A program made the translations under genes and the position numbers. From a delta proteobacterium NaphS2 (lineage in GTDB: Bacteria > Desulfobacterota > DSM-4660 > Desulfatiglandales > Desulfatiglandaceae), in the NCBI GenBank assembly GCA_000179315.1, contig ADZZ01000502.1:1-54177 (forward strand): a stretch of DNA of 54,177 nt, written 5' to 3'. This document shows positions 1 through 9,477 of the stretch, one piece after another. How positions within the stretch are numbered: the stretch's first letter is position 1; each line of letters opens with the position of its first letter. Below the pieces are notes generated by a model. The model saw nothing but the letters and a program-made list of their open reading frames with translations, had not been told where the DNA came from and made no database searches.

Positions 1-785
1 CCGCGTTTTGAGGACAGCTGGCTGACATGGTCAGAACGGAACTTGCGGAAAACGGTGTATCCCTTTATCCGGGGAATGCGGTTACACGGGTTGAAAAAAA
101 AGATGCAACTTTGAGGGTTGACTGCGAAGAAATGTCCCTTGAAGGAGAAATGGTGCTGGTCAGTATCGGCGTTCGGCCGAACAGCCGGATTGCCGAAAAG
201 GCAGGTATCGCACTGGGGCCGGAAAAGGCCATTGCCGTGGACCGGTCTTTATTGACATCCCATAAAAATATCTACGCGGCCGGTGACTGTGCCGATGCTT
301 ACCATGTGGTCACGGGAGAAAAGACGTGGATTCCCCTGGCTTTGAGGGCCAACCGGGGGGGATGGGCTGTGGCGGATCATGTGATGGGTAAAAAGGTGAC
401 CCTTCAGGGCATTGCCGGCACGGCGGTTTTCAAAGTGTTTGGTCTTCAAGTGGCCGGCACGGGATTAAACGGTGAAGAGGCCGTGAATGCAGGCTTTGAT
501 CCCGCCGAAGTCACGATTAAGGGCAGAAGCCGGGCCCATGCCCACCCGGGATCATGCACCATTGCCGTAAATATGGTGGGAGATCGCCAAACGGGACGTT
601 TACTGGGCGTGCAAATGGTGGGGCAGGAAGGCGTTGCCCATCGCATCAACGCCCCGGCCGTGGCCTTGCATGCGGGTATGACCGTTGAAGCCTTCGGACA
701 GTGCGACCTGGCCTATGCACCCCCCTTCAGTCCGGTATGGGATCCCATGCTCACCGCCGCAAATCAGTTGCTGAAAAAACTATAA
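1..785 (+). CDS. FAD-dependent pyridine nucleotide-disulfide oxidoreductase (CoA-disulfide reductase/NADH oxidase-like), C-terminal part, apparent frameshift
   Basis: This is the C-terminal half of a CoA-disulfide-reductase/NADH-oxidase type flavoprotein; its start lies left of the window. The FAD-contacting motif IYAAGDCAD and the dimerisation domain up to the ending AANQLLKKL are visible. Reading is open from ATG 27. The family motif immediately before it is in another frame: frame 1 of bases 1-24 reads PRFEDSWL, and frame 3 from base 24 reads DMVRTELAENGV. One extra G near base 24 would join them as PRFEDSWLDMVRTEL, which fits the family, whereas frame 3 has a TGA at 9-11. ATG 27 has no ribosome site and would start in mid-domain, so I treat it as internal. 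The gene is therefore either frameshifted or carries a sequence error. The substrate cannot be told from this half. Confidence 0.75.
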
Positions 786-832
786 GTGGGTAGTTCCTTT
801 AAATCACCACTTAAGATCAGGAAGGGAGACAA

Positions 833-1171
833 ATGATTCGCGCAAAACTCTGGTTTCGCTGCGCCGCCATGCACGATCCGGTCACCCCGGCCATTGTGAA
901 ACCCGCTGTGATCGGCTGGGAAGCCAAAAAGAGGACGGTCGATCTGACCATTGATCGTGCTTTCAAGGGCGATGAACTGGTTATGCGAATGGGGGGGTGG
1001 GTTACCGTTGATGTCAAACAGGCCGTTGATACGGTCCAAAAAAGAGGTCGGCTGAAAGTCCTGGACGACCGGGAACTGGTCGTGGAGTTTGAATCGGAAG
1101 AAGATTTCGAAACGCTGAAGCGCGAGCTGGCCCAAGTGTTCGGCGACCAGCTGGATATGGAACGAATATGA
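833..1171 (+). CDS. conserved-looking hypothetical protein
   Basis: A 112-residue soluble protein that I do not recognise. It starts at an ATG preceded by a good purine-rich ribosome site (GGAAGGGAG) and its stop overlaps the start of the Smr-domain gene (ATGA), so the two are very probably cotranscribed and translationally coupled. No signal peptide, membrane segment or Cys cluster is visible. The C-terminal third is acidic and probably helical (a run with ESEEDFETLKREL). It follows the flavoprotein gene by 47 bases and may belong to the same operon. Reality as a gene is supported by the ribosome site and the coupling; function is unknown. Confidence 0.7.
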   Translation: MIRAKLWFRCAAMHDPVTPAIVKPAVIGWEAKKRTVDLTIDRAFKGDELVMRMGGWVTVDVKQAVDTVQKRGRLKVLDDRELVVEFESEEDFETLKRELAQVFGDQLDMERI

Positions 1172-1458
1172 CGAAGGTGGATTCCGATGCCTTTGAGATT
1201 CCCATAGACGGGGCTCTTGATTTGCACACTTTCGCCCCTGGGGAGGTCGCTTCGGTGGTGGATGAATATCTATGGGCCTGCCTTCAGAAAGGAATTGTTG
1301 ATGTGAGGATCATCCATGGAAAGGGGAAAGGGGTGCTTCGTCGAACGGTGCATTCACGGCTTTTGAAAAATCCGGATGTGCTCGAATATCATCCGGATGA
1401 CGGGCCCTCGGGATGGGGGAGCACGCTGGTTCGACTGAAAGCCCCGGAAAGGTCCTGA
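1168..1458 (+). CDS. Smr-domain protein
   Basis: A 96-residue protein consisting almost entirely of a Smr (small MutS-related) domain. The two hallmark elements are present: LDLHTF near residue 19 and HGKGKGVLR near residue 50, followed by the C-terminal strand GWGSTLVRLK. Smr domains are nicking endonucleases or RNA-binding/cleaving modules; stand-alone versions are common in proteobacteria and have been linked to recombination or ribosome rescue. Its start overlaps the stop of the preceding small gene. The last 70 bases overlap, on the opposite strand, the 3' end of the gene at 1389-2687. Both reading frames look genuine there, so this is a convergent overlap. Confidence 0.85.
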   Translation: MTKVDSDAFEIPIDGALDLHTFAPGEVASVVDEYLWACLQKGIVDVRIIHGKGKGVLRRTVHSRLLKNPDVLEYHPDDGPSGWGSTLVRLKAPERS

Positions 1459-2687
1459 CGCCGCTTCTTGAGGGCACTGAACATGCGGGTTCGGTCCAGT
1501 GGCTGAACTTCTCGGACAATCCATTCCCTGAAGGCTTCCCCCTCCGGAGTGGACTGTTTGTGGCTCATGAAATCCAACCGAATGCCCAGGGCCTTTGACA
1601 TTCGGTCCGCCAGGATAGGCCATATCTCACCGATATCCCCAACAATGGGGAGGCTTCCGGGAATTCTGGCAAATCCGGACATTTCCATTCGAAAGGGAAG
1701 TCCCATGGATTTTGTTTTGGGCAGCCCACGGTGCACGGCCCCGGATACCCGGCCGTCTTTTCGTTCATGGCGCCATGCTTTTTCGAGGGCCGGGTCCAGA
1801 TCAATTCGCAGGATCTTCTTATTTGCCAGCGAATAGGTCCGTTCTCCTTTCCAGCGGGCCCAGATGCCGTGACCGGTATAAAGCTCAAAGGGTCCGTCAT
1901 GAATTTCCTGGCTCAGGGCTACGGCGGATTCAATGATCGCATCAGCACTCTCCATGAGATCTGCGATTCTGCGGCATCGCTGTGAGATGGAAATGGAATC
2001 TCCTATGGCCATTCCCACTTCCCCGCCCCCCACCAGTTGGGGAACCGTCACCAGCACAGGCACGTTTTTTAGCGCACCCGCGCCAATCATGGTATGGGGA
2101 TCCGCCCCCAAGCCGGCCACCTGCTCGAAAGGGAGGCCGTAGCGCCGGGACAGTTTGAGAACGTCCCGCGCCAGCCGCTCCGTTCGAAATCCGCTGGGAT
2201 AGGCCATGTTCCCCGCCACTTTGGTGATCACATCCCCCCTGGCGCCGATCATCCTGCGGAAAAGATCCATATCCAACGAAATTTCCTTTTCCCAGGACTG
2301 AAGCCGTTCCAGGGAAAGAAGACTCACTTCGAGACGGCCGTCCGTGGGAAGAAAATCTTCATGGATGCCAATGGCGCCGCCATCGATCCGTTTCACTTTT
2401 TCCAGGGCTCCCGCCATCTCGTGACTGACCACGGCGGAACTGGTGCTCACGCCGTCAATGAGGCCTTTATGTATCAACTCCGCGATGAGGGTGGTGACCC
2501 CTTCATGGATATTGGGACCGCTCCCCACCACGGCAACGATTCTGCCGTTGTTCTTTTTGGTGTCCACCAGGATGTTAACGGCCTGTTCCACCCGTTCCCT
2601 GGTTTCCTGAGACAGGGACCCGTAAAGGGCATCAATGGCAGCTTGATCAACGGGCCCGGGCATTGTTTTGGGATTTGTTTCAATCAA
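1389..2687 (-). CDS. uncharacterised protein with deoxyhypusine synthase/ArgZ-like Rossmann segments
   Basis: About 432 residues if translation starts at TTG 2687, which has an AAGGGGG ribosome site about 6 bases upstream and overlaps the waaA stop; ATG 2663 is the next candidate but has no ribosome site. The N-terminal third holds a glycine-rich turn (VVGSGPNIHEGVTTL) followed by GLIDGVSTSSAVVSHEMAGAL. This resembles the NAD-binding portion of the deoxyhypusine-synthase-like/LOR-SDH (ArgZ) group, in which a similar GPA..H..G..LI..GYVD..NA...HD pattern occurs. A later stretch, PVLVTVPQLVGGGEVGMAIGD, could be a second nucleotide-binding loop. No catalytic lysine or substrate can be assigned. 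It is the third gene of the glpK-waaA transcription unit. Assignment to the fold is a guess from pattern; existence of the gene is well supported by coupling. Confidence 0.6.
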   Translation of the reverse strand: MIETNPKTMPGPVDQAAIDALYGSLSQETRERVEQAVNILVDTKKNNGRIVAVVGSGPNIHEGVTTLIAELIHKGLIDGVSTSSAVVSHEMAGALEKVKRIDGGAIGIHEDFLPTDGRLEVSLLSLERLQSWEKEISLDMDLFRRMIGARGDVITKVAGNMAYPSGFRTERLARDVLKLSRRYGLPFEQVAGLGADPHTMIGAGALKNVPVLVTVPQLVGGGEVGMAIGDSISISQRCRRIADLMESADAIIESAVALSQEIHDGPFELYTGHGIWARWKGERTYSLANKKILRIDLDPALEKAWRHERKDGRVSGAVHRGLPKTKSMGLPFRMEMSGFARIPGSLPIVGDIGEIWPILADRMSKALGIRLDFMSHKQSTPEGEAFREWIVREVQPLDRTRMFSALKKRRQDLSGAFSRTSVLPHPEGPSSG

Positions 2688-3933
2688 TTTCGGCCCCCTT
2701 TTTTGCGCTGCTTTTTCCGGATAACAGCGCTTCAATGATTTGGGCATGCCGATGGGCGGCAGCCCGGATCTGAAGCGCCATCTCTCTGGCCTTTTGGCCC
2801 ATGGCGGCGGCCTTCTCGGGATGATCGAGCAAATCGAGAAATGCTTTCGCCAACTGCCGGGCGTCTGCAACCTGCATGCCGCCACCGGCCGATTCCAGCA
2901 TCTCTTTTGCGTCCTCAAAATCCTCCATGTGGGGTCCAAAGAGGACCGGTTTTCCCCATACGGCCGGTTCAAGGGGGTTTTGTCCGCCCAAGGGAACGAG
3001 GCTTGCGCCGCAGAATACCAGTGTTGCAATGCTGTAGATATTAAAAAGCTCTCCAAAGGTGTCAATGACAATGATTTTTGGTTTCGGGAGCGTGCCGTTC
3101 CGGCCGATTTCCGTTCTCAACCGGCATGGGTGGCCCCGGTGGCGTATCTGGGTGCAAATGTCAGCGGCCCTGTTGATATGTCTGGGCGCCAGTATCAGGA
3201 TGACATCGGAATGCTTGGATCCGATCTTTTCGTAAACGTCCAAGAGCATGGCCTCTTCGCCTCCCCGCGTACTGCCCGCGACGATCACCGATTTGTCCGA
3301 TGTCAGGTTGAAGATGTGCTGCATTTCCTTTGCCACGGAAGGGTTTGGCGACGTGAGGGTGATATCGTATTTGGCGTTCCCATTGACCCGGATTTTTCCG
3401 GGTGCCGCGCCCATGGCGGTAATACGGTCCGCGTCCCTTTCGGAAATCATGCTGAAGGCGTCAAATTTTTTGAGTACCGACCGTAATAGAGGCCGGAACT
3501 TCATGTAGCTTTTAAATGATCTTGGAGAAATTCGACCGTTTAGGAGTGCCAGCCGGATACCCAATTTGTGGGCTGTAAAAATCCAGGCAGGCCATATTTC
3601 CGTTTCAAGGAAAACCATGACATCGGGTCGCACAAAGGACAAGGTTTTGAAGGCGCAACCGGGCACGTCCAGCGGCGCATAAACAACCGGGATTTTTTTA
3701 TCAAAGATTTCAAGGGCAAGGTTTCGGCCGTGCTCTGTTATCGTTGATACAATGATATTGCATGCGGGTATTTTCTTCAGCAGGGATTTGACGATGGCCT
3801 GAGCGACGCGCATTTCTCCCAGGGACGCGCCGTGAACCCATATTTTTGGGCCGCCGGAAAACGATTGGATCGTCTTTGCAGGCAGAAATCCCAGCCGTTC
3901 ATTAAAATGTTTTGTAAAACGCCATCCACCCAT
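2680..3933 (-). CDS. waaA: 3-deoxy-D-manno-octulosonic acid (Kdo) transferase
   Basis: Transfers Kdo from CMP-Kdo to lipid A precursor at the inner membrane, the step that begins LPS core synthesis. Family landmarks seen: WVHGASLGEMRVAQAI (GT30 N-terminal domain with catalytic Glu), STITEHGRNLA, PLDVPGC, FLETEIWPAWI, and the C-terminal CMP-Kdo-binding ASLVPLGGQNPLEPAVWGKPVLFGP. The length of 417 residues is slightly short because the usual N-terminal membrane anchor is reduced to MGGWRFTKHFNERLG. The start at ATG 3933 is supported by an AGGAAG ribosome site. It lies 33 bases downstream of glpK and overlaps the next gene at its stop. Presence of this gene marks a Gram-negative with LPS. Confidence 0.93.
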   Translation of the reverse strand: MGGWRFTKHFNERLGFLPAKTIQSFSGGPKIWVHGASLGEMRVAQAIVKSLLKKIPACNIIVSTITEHGRNLALEIFDKKIPVVYAPLDVPGCAFKTLSFVRPDVMVFLETEIWPAWIFTAHKLGIRLALLNGRISPRSFKSYMKFRPLLRSVLKKFDAFSMISERDADRITAMGAAPGKIRVNGNAKYDITLTSPNPSVAKEMQHIFNLTSDKSVIVAGSTRGGEEAMLLDVYEKIGSKHSDVILILAPRHINRAADICTQIRHRGHPCRLRTEIGRNGTLPKPKIIVIDTFGELFNIYSIATLVFCGASLVPLGGQNPLEPAVWGKPVLFGPHMEDFEDAKEMLESAGGGMQVADARQLAKAFLDLLDHPEKAAAMGQKAREMALQIRAAAHRHAQIIEALLSGKSSAKKGAEID

Positions 3934-3965
3934 TTTGCTTCCTGCGTGACAAGATAAAGGTCTCC

Positions 3966-5477
3966 CTATTGAGCCCAGTCGAAGCTTCGTTCAACCGCCC
4001 TCTTCCAGTTGCTGTAACCCATCTCCCTGTCATCCTCGGTGCAGGCCGGTTGCCAGGAACGATCTTCAGCCCAGTTTTGGCGCAGTTCTTCCTGTGATGA
4101 CCAGAAGCCCACTGCCAGTCCGGCGGCATAGGCGGCCCCCAGCGCAGTGGTTTCGGCGATTCGGGGCCGAATTACCGGAACATTCAAAATATCGGCCTGA
4201 ATCTGCATCAGAAGATTGTTTGCCACCATACCCCCATCCACTTTCAAATGGGGCAATTGCACCCCGGCATCCTTGTTCATGGCCTCCAGAATATCACGGG
4301 TTTGATAGGCGCAGGCTTCCAGTACTGCGCGCGCCATATGGCCCTTGTGAATATAGCGGGTCAGTCCCACCATGACCCCGCGGGCATCGTCCCGCCAATA
4401 AGGGGCAAAGAGGCCTGAAAAGGCGGGAACAATGAACATGCCGCCGTTATCCTTGACGGTTTCTGCCAATACTTCAATATCAGGCGCTGTCTTGATCAGG
4501 CCCAGATTGTCCCTGAGCCATTGCACAAGGGCGCCGGCCACGGCAATGGATCCTTCGAGAGCGTAAATAGGCTTCTGCCCGCTCATTTGATAGGCAACGG
4601 TGGTGATCAGCCCATGGGTGGAGGGAACCGCATCGGGACCGGTATTGAGCAGCAGAAAACAGCCGGTACCGTAAGTGTTTTTGGCTTCACCTTTTTTAAA
4701 ACAGGCTTGGCCCACCATGGCGGCCTGCTGGTCTCCCAGGGCCCCGCAGACAGGTATTTGCGCCGCCAGGGGGCCGTCAAGGCGCGTGAGTCCCCAGAGG
4801 TCCTTGTCGGAAGAGGGTACGATTCTGGGCAGCATATGGGGCGGGATGTCAAGAATTTCAAGAAGATCGTTGTCCCATGAAAGGGTTTTGAGATCCATGA
4901 GCAGTGTTCGGCTGGCGTTGGTAACATCGGTTACATGGGCGCCCCCTTTGGGTCCTCCGGTGAGCCACCAGATCACCCAGGTCTCCATGGTGCCGAAAAG
5001 AGCATCTCCTTTGAGAGCTGCTGCACGCGCTTCGGAAATATTTTCCAGGATCCATTTGATTTTAGGTCCTGAAAAATAGGTCGCAATGGGAAGCCCTGTT
5101 TTTTCACGAAAACGGTTCTGTCCGCCATTCCCCATGAGTTCATGGCAAATATCGTTCGTTCGGGTGCACTGCCATACAATGGCATTGCCATAGGGGTTGC
5201 CCGTTTGGCGGTTCCATACAACGGTTGTCTCCCGCTGATTGGTGATGCCGATTGCAGCGAGATCCGCACCGTTTATCCCGGCATCTGAAAGCCCGCTTTT
5301 TATCACGTCCTGCGTGTTGCGCCATACTTCCATGGGGTCGTGTTCCACCCAGCCGGGTTGGGGAAATATTTGTTCATGTTCTTTCTGGCCGAGTCCCGCA
5401 ATTTGGCCTTTATGGTCAAAAACAATAAACCGGGTGCTTGTCGTACCCTGATCCAGTGCACCAATGTCGTTGCCCAT
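3966..5477 (-). CDS. glpK: glycerol kinase
   Basis: ATP-dependent phosphorylation of glycerol to sn-glycerol 3-phosphate in the cytoplasm. The protein has 503 residues, the normal family length, with the FGGY-kinase phosphate loop [11 protein letters not shown] at the N terminus, the glycerol-binding [19 protein letters not shown], the signature [18 protein letters not shown] near residue 300 and the C-terminal [16 protein letters not shown] longer upstream extension of the open frame to 5591 is rejected because ATG 5477 has a strong AGGGGG ribosome site and gives the canonical N terminus. It is the first gene of a three-gene minus-strand unit with waaA. No glycerol facilitator or dehydrogenase is nearby, so its role may be in phospholipid turnover or glycerol use; this is inference. 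Confidence 0.95.
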   Translation of the reverse strand: MGNDIGALDQGTTSTRFIVFDHKGQIAGLGQKEHEQIFPQPGWVEHDPMEVWRNTQDVIKSGLSDAGINGADLAAIGITNQRETTVVWNRQTGNPYGNAIVWQCTRTNDICHELMGNGGQNRFREKTGLPIATYFSGPKIKWILENISEARAAALKGDALFGTMETWVIWWLTGGPKGGAHVTDVTNASRTLLMDLKTLSWDNDLLEILDIPPHMLPRIVPSSDKDLWGLTRLDGPLAAQIPVCGALGDQQAAMVGQACFKKGEAKNTYGTGCFLLLNTGPDAVPSTHGLITTVAYQMSGQKPIYALEGSIAVAGALVQWLRDNLGLIKTAPDIEVLAETVKDNGGMFIVPAFSGLFAPYWRDDARGVMVGLTRYIHKGHMARAVLEACAYQTRDILEAMNKDAGVQLPHLKVDGGMVANNLLMQIQADILNVPVIRPRIAETTALGAAYAAGLAVGFWSSQEELRQNWAEDRSWQPACTEDDREMGYSNWKRAVERSFDWAQ

Positions 5478-5695
5478 TTTGCAGTCCCCCTTTCTTGTGA
5501 AACAGTTCGCAAGAGAAATATTTAGCACGAACCGCTCAAAACATCCAGATTCATTTCCCGAGTCCCAAATTCCTAAAGCTTTTGCCTGCATGTATCAAAA
5601 TCAGTATTTTTTGATGACGCGGAAGCGCTGATATGCTAACGTTTCGTCAAAAATAAGGCCATTTATGGATGTAGACAAAGGAGACAACACCAAAA

Positions 5696-7072
5696 ATGCC
5701 GTTTAAGAGAAATATTCTTTGCATTGGGGCCGGTTACGTGGGAGGGCCCACCATGGCCATGATCGCCTTTAAATGCCCTCAATACAGGGTGACGGTCGTG
5801 GATATCAATCCGGAACGTATTGCCCAATGGAACTCCGATGAGCTCCCCATTTATGAGCCCGGTCTTGCCCGAGTGGTCCAGGCGGCACGTGGAAGGAACC
5901 TTTTTTTCAACACTGAAATCGAAAAAGGGATCCGGGAGTCGGATGTTATTTTTGTAAGCGTCAATACCCCCACCAAAACCTTCGGGGCCGGAGCGGGGAT
6001 GGCGGCCGACCTTCAATACTGGGACAAAACCGCCAGGGAAATCCGCAAATATTCCAGGTCCAATAAAATTATCGTTGAAAAAAGCACCCTCCCGGTCAAA
6101 ACCGCTCAGGCCATGGAACGGATTCTCACATGCGGGGACAACGGCCTCTGTTTCGATGTGTTGTCGAACCCGGAGTTTCTGGCGGAAGGGACCGCCATCC
6201 AAGACCTTGAAAACCCGGATCGGGTGCTCATCGGTTCTGCCCAGACTGCCGAAGGGCTTTGCGCCCGGGATGTGCTGGTGGAGATTTACGCCAACTGGGT
6301 GCCAAGAGAAAAAATCATCACGAGCAATATCTGGAGCAGCGAGCTTTCCAAACTGGTGGCCAACGCATTTCTGGCCCAACGCATCTCTTCGGTGAATTCC
6401 ATCTCAGCCCTTTGCGAAAAGGCGGATGCGGATGTTCAGGAAGTGGCCAGGGCTGTCGGCATGGACAGCCGCGTGGGGGCCAAGTTCCTCAATGCCAGTG
6501 TCGGCTTCGGTGGTTCCTGCTTCAAGAAGGACATTTTGAACCTGGTTTACATTTGCCGCTATTACGATCTCAGGGAAGTGGCGGACTACTGGGAAGGCGT
6601 GATCAGAATCAATGAGTATCAGAAAGAGCGGTTCATTCTGAATATGCTTCAGGTCATGTTCAATACCCTGGCCGGCAAGAAGATCTGTCTGTTCGGTTTT
6701 GCCTTCAAAGCGGATACGGGGGATACCCGTGAAAGTCCGGCCATTTACATTGCAAAACGGCTCATGGAGGAAAGGGCGGAGCTGGTGATTACGGATCCGG
6801 AGGCCATTGATAATGCCAAGGCGGATCTCAAAGGAGCCATCGGAAATATCACCTATACGGAAGATCCCTATGACGCGGCCGCCGGATGCTGCGCCATTGC
6901 CGTCATGACCGAATGGTCTCTCTATAAAAGCCTCGATTACCGGGAAATATACCGGAAAATGGCCAAGCCTGCCTTCATATTTGACGGCCGGAATATTCTG
7001 GATCACGAAGCGCTTCACAACATGGGGTTCAATGTTTTTCCCATCGGAAAGCCCCCGCTTACCCATTTCTGA
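5696..7072 (+). CDS. ugd: UDP-glucose 6-dehydrogenase
   Basis: Oxidises UDP-glucose to UDP-glucuronate with two NAD+. The 458-residue protein is of the animal/plant-like subgroup: [14 protein letters not shown] (Rossmann loop), [45 protein letters not shown], and the catalytic cysteine in [16 protein letters not shown]. The C-terminal UDP-binding domain carries [17 protein letters not shown] and FDGRNIL. The start has an AAGGAG ribosome site 10 bases upstream. The next gene, a UDP-glucuronate decarboxylase, begins 22 bases after its stop, so the pair should supply UDP-xylose, or UDP-glucuronate-derived sugars, for surface polysaccharide. Function assignment is secure; use of the product is inferred from the neighbour. 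Confidence 0.94.
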   Translation: MPFKRNILCIGAGYVGGPTMAMIAFKCPQYRVTVVDINPERIAQWNSDELPIYEPGLARVVQAARGRNLFFNTEIEKGIRESDVIFVSVNTPTKTFGAGAGMAADLQYWDKTAREIRKYSRSNKIIVEKSTLPVKTAQAMERILTCGDNGLCFDVLSNPEFLAEGTAIQDLENPDRVLIGSAQTAEGLCARDVLVEIYANWVPREKIITSNIWSSELSKLVANAFLAQRISSVNSISALCEKADADVQEVARAVGMDSRVGAKFLNASVGFGGSCFKKDILNLVYICRYYDLREVADYWEGVIRINEYQKERFILNMLQVMFNTLAGKKICLFGFAFKADTGDTRESPAIYIAKRLMEERAELVITDPEAIDNAKADLKGAIGNITYTEDPYDAAAGCCAIAVMTEWSLYKSLDYREIYRKMAKPAFIFDGRNILDHEALHNMGFNVFPIGKPPLTHF

Positions 7073-7094
7073 ACCGTTGGCCGGAGGTAAAAAA

Positions 7095-8048
7095 GTGCTG
7101 CATCAGCAAAAACGCATTCTGGTGACCGGCGGCGCCGGTTTCCTGGGGTCCCATCTTTGCGATCGCCTGATCCGGGAAGGTCACGACGTTCTGTGCCTGG
7201 ACAATTTTTTTACCGGCACAAAAAAGAACATTCTGCATCTCATGCAAAACCCCAACTTCGAATTGATCCGCCACGATCTGGCCTTTCCTGTGTTTCTGGA
7301 GGTGGATGAAATATACAACCTGGCCTGTCCCGCCTCTCCCATACATTACCAACACAACCCGGTTAAAACCGTCAAGACCAATGTGCTCGGTTCCATTCAC
7401 ATGCTGGGGCTGGCAAAACGGGTTCATGCCAAAGTTTTACAGGCCTCCACCAGCGAAGTCTATGGCGACCCCACGGTACACCCTCAAAAGGAAAGCTACT
7501 GGGGCAATGTGAACACCATCGGCATCCGTTCCTGCTATGACGAGGGAAAGCGGTGTGCGGAAACCCTTTTTTTTGACTACCATCGCCAGAATCATGTGAA
7601 CATTCGCGTGGTCCGCATCTTTAACACTTACGGCCCCAGAATGCACCCCAACGACGGGCGTGTTGTGAGCAATTTCATCGTTCAGGCATTGAAAAACCAG
7701 GATATCACGGTTTACGGGGATGGATCGCAGACACGCTCGTTCTGTTATGTGGATGACCTGGTAGACGGGATGGTCCGCATGATGAATGGAAGCGACGACT
7801 TTGTAGGGCCAGTAAACCTGGGAAATCCAAAGGAGTTCACCATTCTGGAGCTGGCAGAACAAATCATTCAAATGACCGGCAGCAGGTCCGGCGTCGTTTT
7901 CCGCTCACTTCCTCAAGATGATCCCCTTCAGCGTCAACCGGATATTTCCCTTGCCAAAGAAAAACTGCAATGGGAACCGGCCACCGCTTTGGAAACGGGG
8001 CTTCAAAGCACCATTGCCTATTTCAGGAAAGCGTTACGGGAGATTTAA
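7095..8048 (+). CDS. uxs: UDP-glucuronate decarboxylase (UDP-xylose synthase)
   Basis: NAD-dependent short-chain epimerase-family decarboxylase converting UDP-glucuronate to UDP-xylose. Seen: [17 protein letters not shown] (NAD-binding loop), [23 protein letters not shown] and [13 protein letters not shown], which are typical of Uxs, then the YDEGKR catalytic Tyr-Lys pair and [21 protein letters not shown]. The frame is open upstream of the true start; I place it at GTG 7095 because GGAGG lies 7 bases upstream and the resulting 317 residues match the family. It follows ugd by 22 bases. The last 26 bases overlap the 3' end of tilS on the other strand. Confidence 0.9.
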   Translation: MLHQQKRILVTGGAGFLGSHLCDRLIREGHDVLCLDNFFTGTKKNILHLMQNPNFELIRHDLAFPVFLEVDEIYNLACPASPIHYQHNPVKTVKTNVLGSIHMLGLAKRVHAKVLQASTSEVYGDPTVHPQKESYWGNVNTIGIRSCYDEGKRCAETLFFDYHRQNHVNIRVVRIFNTYGPRMHPNDGRVVSNFIVQALKNQDITVYGDGSQTRSFCYVDDLVDGMVRMMNGSDDFVGPVNLGNPKEFTILELAEQIIQMTGSRSGVVFRSLPQDDPLQRQPDISLAKEKLQWEPATALETGLQSTIAYFRKALREI

Positions 8049-9459
8049 GGAAGAAGTCCCTAAGGGGGCCGGGAGAAAGGGCAAGGGTGACGCGAACCGT
8101 CCTTTTTGTTTCCGGTCGGATTTTGAAACGCTCATCAAGTCTCATGCCGCATACCCAAACGAGATCTTCTCCCAGGCATAGAAGGGGTATCCGCTTTCTC
8201 ACATGGGTTGGAATCTTTTGGTCCACAAAGAAATCCTTCAGCTTCTTGTGTCCGGTCATGCCCAATGGCACAAACCGGTCTCCGGGAGTGAAAAACCGCA
8301 TGATCAATGGATAGGTGATACGGTCTCCGTCCAGGTGGGCGATTAAGGGGGACATGTCTTTTATTTCCGGATTCACCTTTGTTTTCAATTCCTCGATGGT
8401 CACCGTGCAGGGGACCGCGGCGATACTGAAAACACCGGGACCCTCTAATGTAATATGAAGCTCTTTATGTTCTTCTTCGCTCCTTTGGGTGAACAACAGG
8501 GTATCATAGGTGCGGATGACCACGACCCCGTTGGGCAGGTTCAACCGTTTTTGGGGTCGCCCCCGTGTCAGGCCCTTGACGGCGTCTATGTGCCGCAGGT
8601 GAATTCGGCGGAGTCCTCCCTGAAGGCGCCGGATGATCCGGCGAATGACCCGGCTTTGAAGCGCCGGCGCAAGTTTTCCGAAATCTTCCAGAGGAACCGA
8701 ATTGTCCCCTGTTTCAGAAACCGTTACGGCCCCTTCTATCCATCCCATGGCCTCCTTTTCCATCCAGCGGTTTTCATTTCCCATGATTTCAGCAGTCTGG
8801 CCCAGAATGCGGACGATGCCGGGTTGGTAAGTTTTCAGTTGGGGCAGTAGTTCCAGCCGGATTCTGTTTCTTAAATGCTGTTTTTCAAAATTTGAGGGAT
8901 CGGTGATATGCTTTAAATTTCGGTGGGCCAGGTATCTTTCGATCTCCAGGCGGGTGACCTCGATGAGGGGCCGGATAATATCAGGATGTCGAACCGGCGG
9001 AATTCCGGAAAGGCCAGTTGGCCCGCTTCCCCGCAGAAGCCGCATCAGGACCGTCTCCGCCTGATCGTCAAGGGTATGTCCCAGAGCGATTTTATGCGCG
9101 CCGTGGGCGGCTTTTGCACCATACAGGAATTCATACCGCAGGTCTCTGGCCTCCTCTTCAAGGGAGATGCCGTTCCCACCCGGAGGCGAAAGGGCCTTTT
9201 CCGTCACAAAGGGGAGGTTCATGGCATCCGCCAGAGCGGCCACGAAACGGGTTTCGCCCTCATCGTCCCGAGGCCTCAAACCATGGTCGAAATGGGCCAC
9301 CACCAACGTTAGAGAGAGGGCATCCTTGAGCCGGCTCAGCAAATCCAGCAATACCACGGAGTCCGGTCCTCCTGAAACGGCCACCAGAACCCGGTCTTCG
9401 GAATCGAGCATGTTGAATCGGTAAATGGTCTTTTCTATTCTTTTGATGATGTCCTTCAA
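8023..9459 (-). CDS. tilS: tRNA(Ile)-lysidine synthetase
   Basis: Ligates lysine to C34 of tRNA-Ile(CAU) with ATP, converting it to an AUA decoder; essential in most bacteria. The N-terminal PP-loop [13 protein letters not shown] is at residues 29-41, followed by [10 protein letters not shown] and the [20 protein letters not shown] motif. C-terminal TilS domains are present, giving 478 residues. The first possible start is TTG 9459, 18 bases after the mtnA stop and in the same frame; it yields the usual short N-terminal helix before the PP-loop, so I accept it although no strong ribosome site is seen. Probably cotranscribed with mtnA. It ends in a 26-base convergent overlap with the UDP-xylose synthase gene. 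Confidence 0.92.
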   Translation of the reverse strand: MKDIIKRIEKTIYRFNMLDSEDRVLVAVSGGPDSVVLLDLLSRLKDALSLTLVVAHFDHGLRPRDDEGETRFVAALADAMNLPFVTEKALSPPGGNGISLEEEARDLRYEFLYGAKAAHGAHKIALGHTLDDQAETVLMRLLRGSGPTGLSGIPPVRHPDIIRPLIEVTRLEIERYLAHRNLKHITDPSNFEKQHLRNRIRLELLPQLKTYQPGIVRILGQTAEIMGNENRWMEKEAMGWIEGAVTVSETGDNSVPLEDFGKLAPALQSRVIRRIIRRLQGGLRRIHLRHIDAVKGLTRGRPQKRLNLPNGVVVIRTYDTLLFTQRSEEEHKELHITLEGPGVFSIAAVPCTVTIEELKTKVNPEIKDMSPLIAHLDGDRITYPLIMRFFTPGDRFVPLGMTGHKKLKDFFVDQKIPTHVRKRIPLLCLGEDLVWVCGMRLDERFKIRPETKRTVRVTLALSPGPLRDFFLKSPVTLS

Positions 9460-9477
9460 ACTCTGAACCCGTGATTT

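Noticed and set aside
2094-2738. Long plus-strand open frame of 214 codons
   Set aside because: It is antisense to the well-supported minus-strand gene, and its composition lacks any protein-family pattern.
2688-3071. Upstream extension of the frame of the 1389-2687 gene to 3071
   Set aside because: It lies wholly inside waaA in another frame and has no ribosome site; TTG 2687 is well placed after the waaA stop region.
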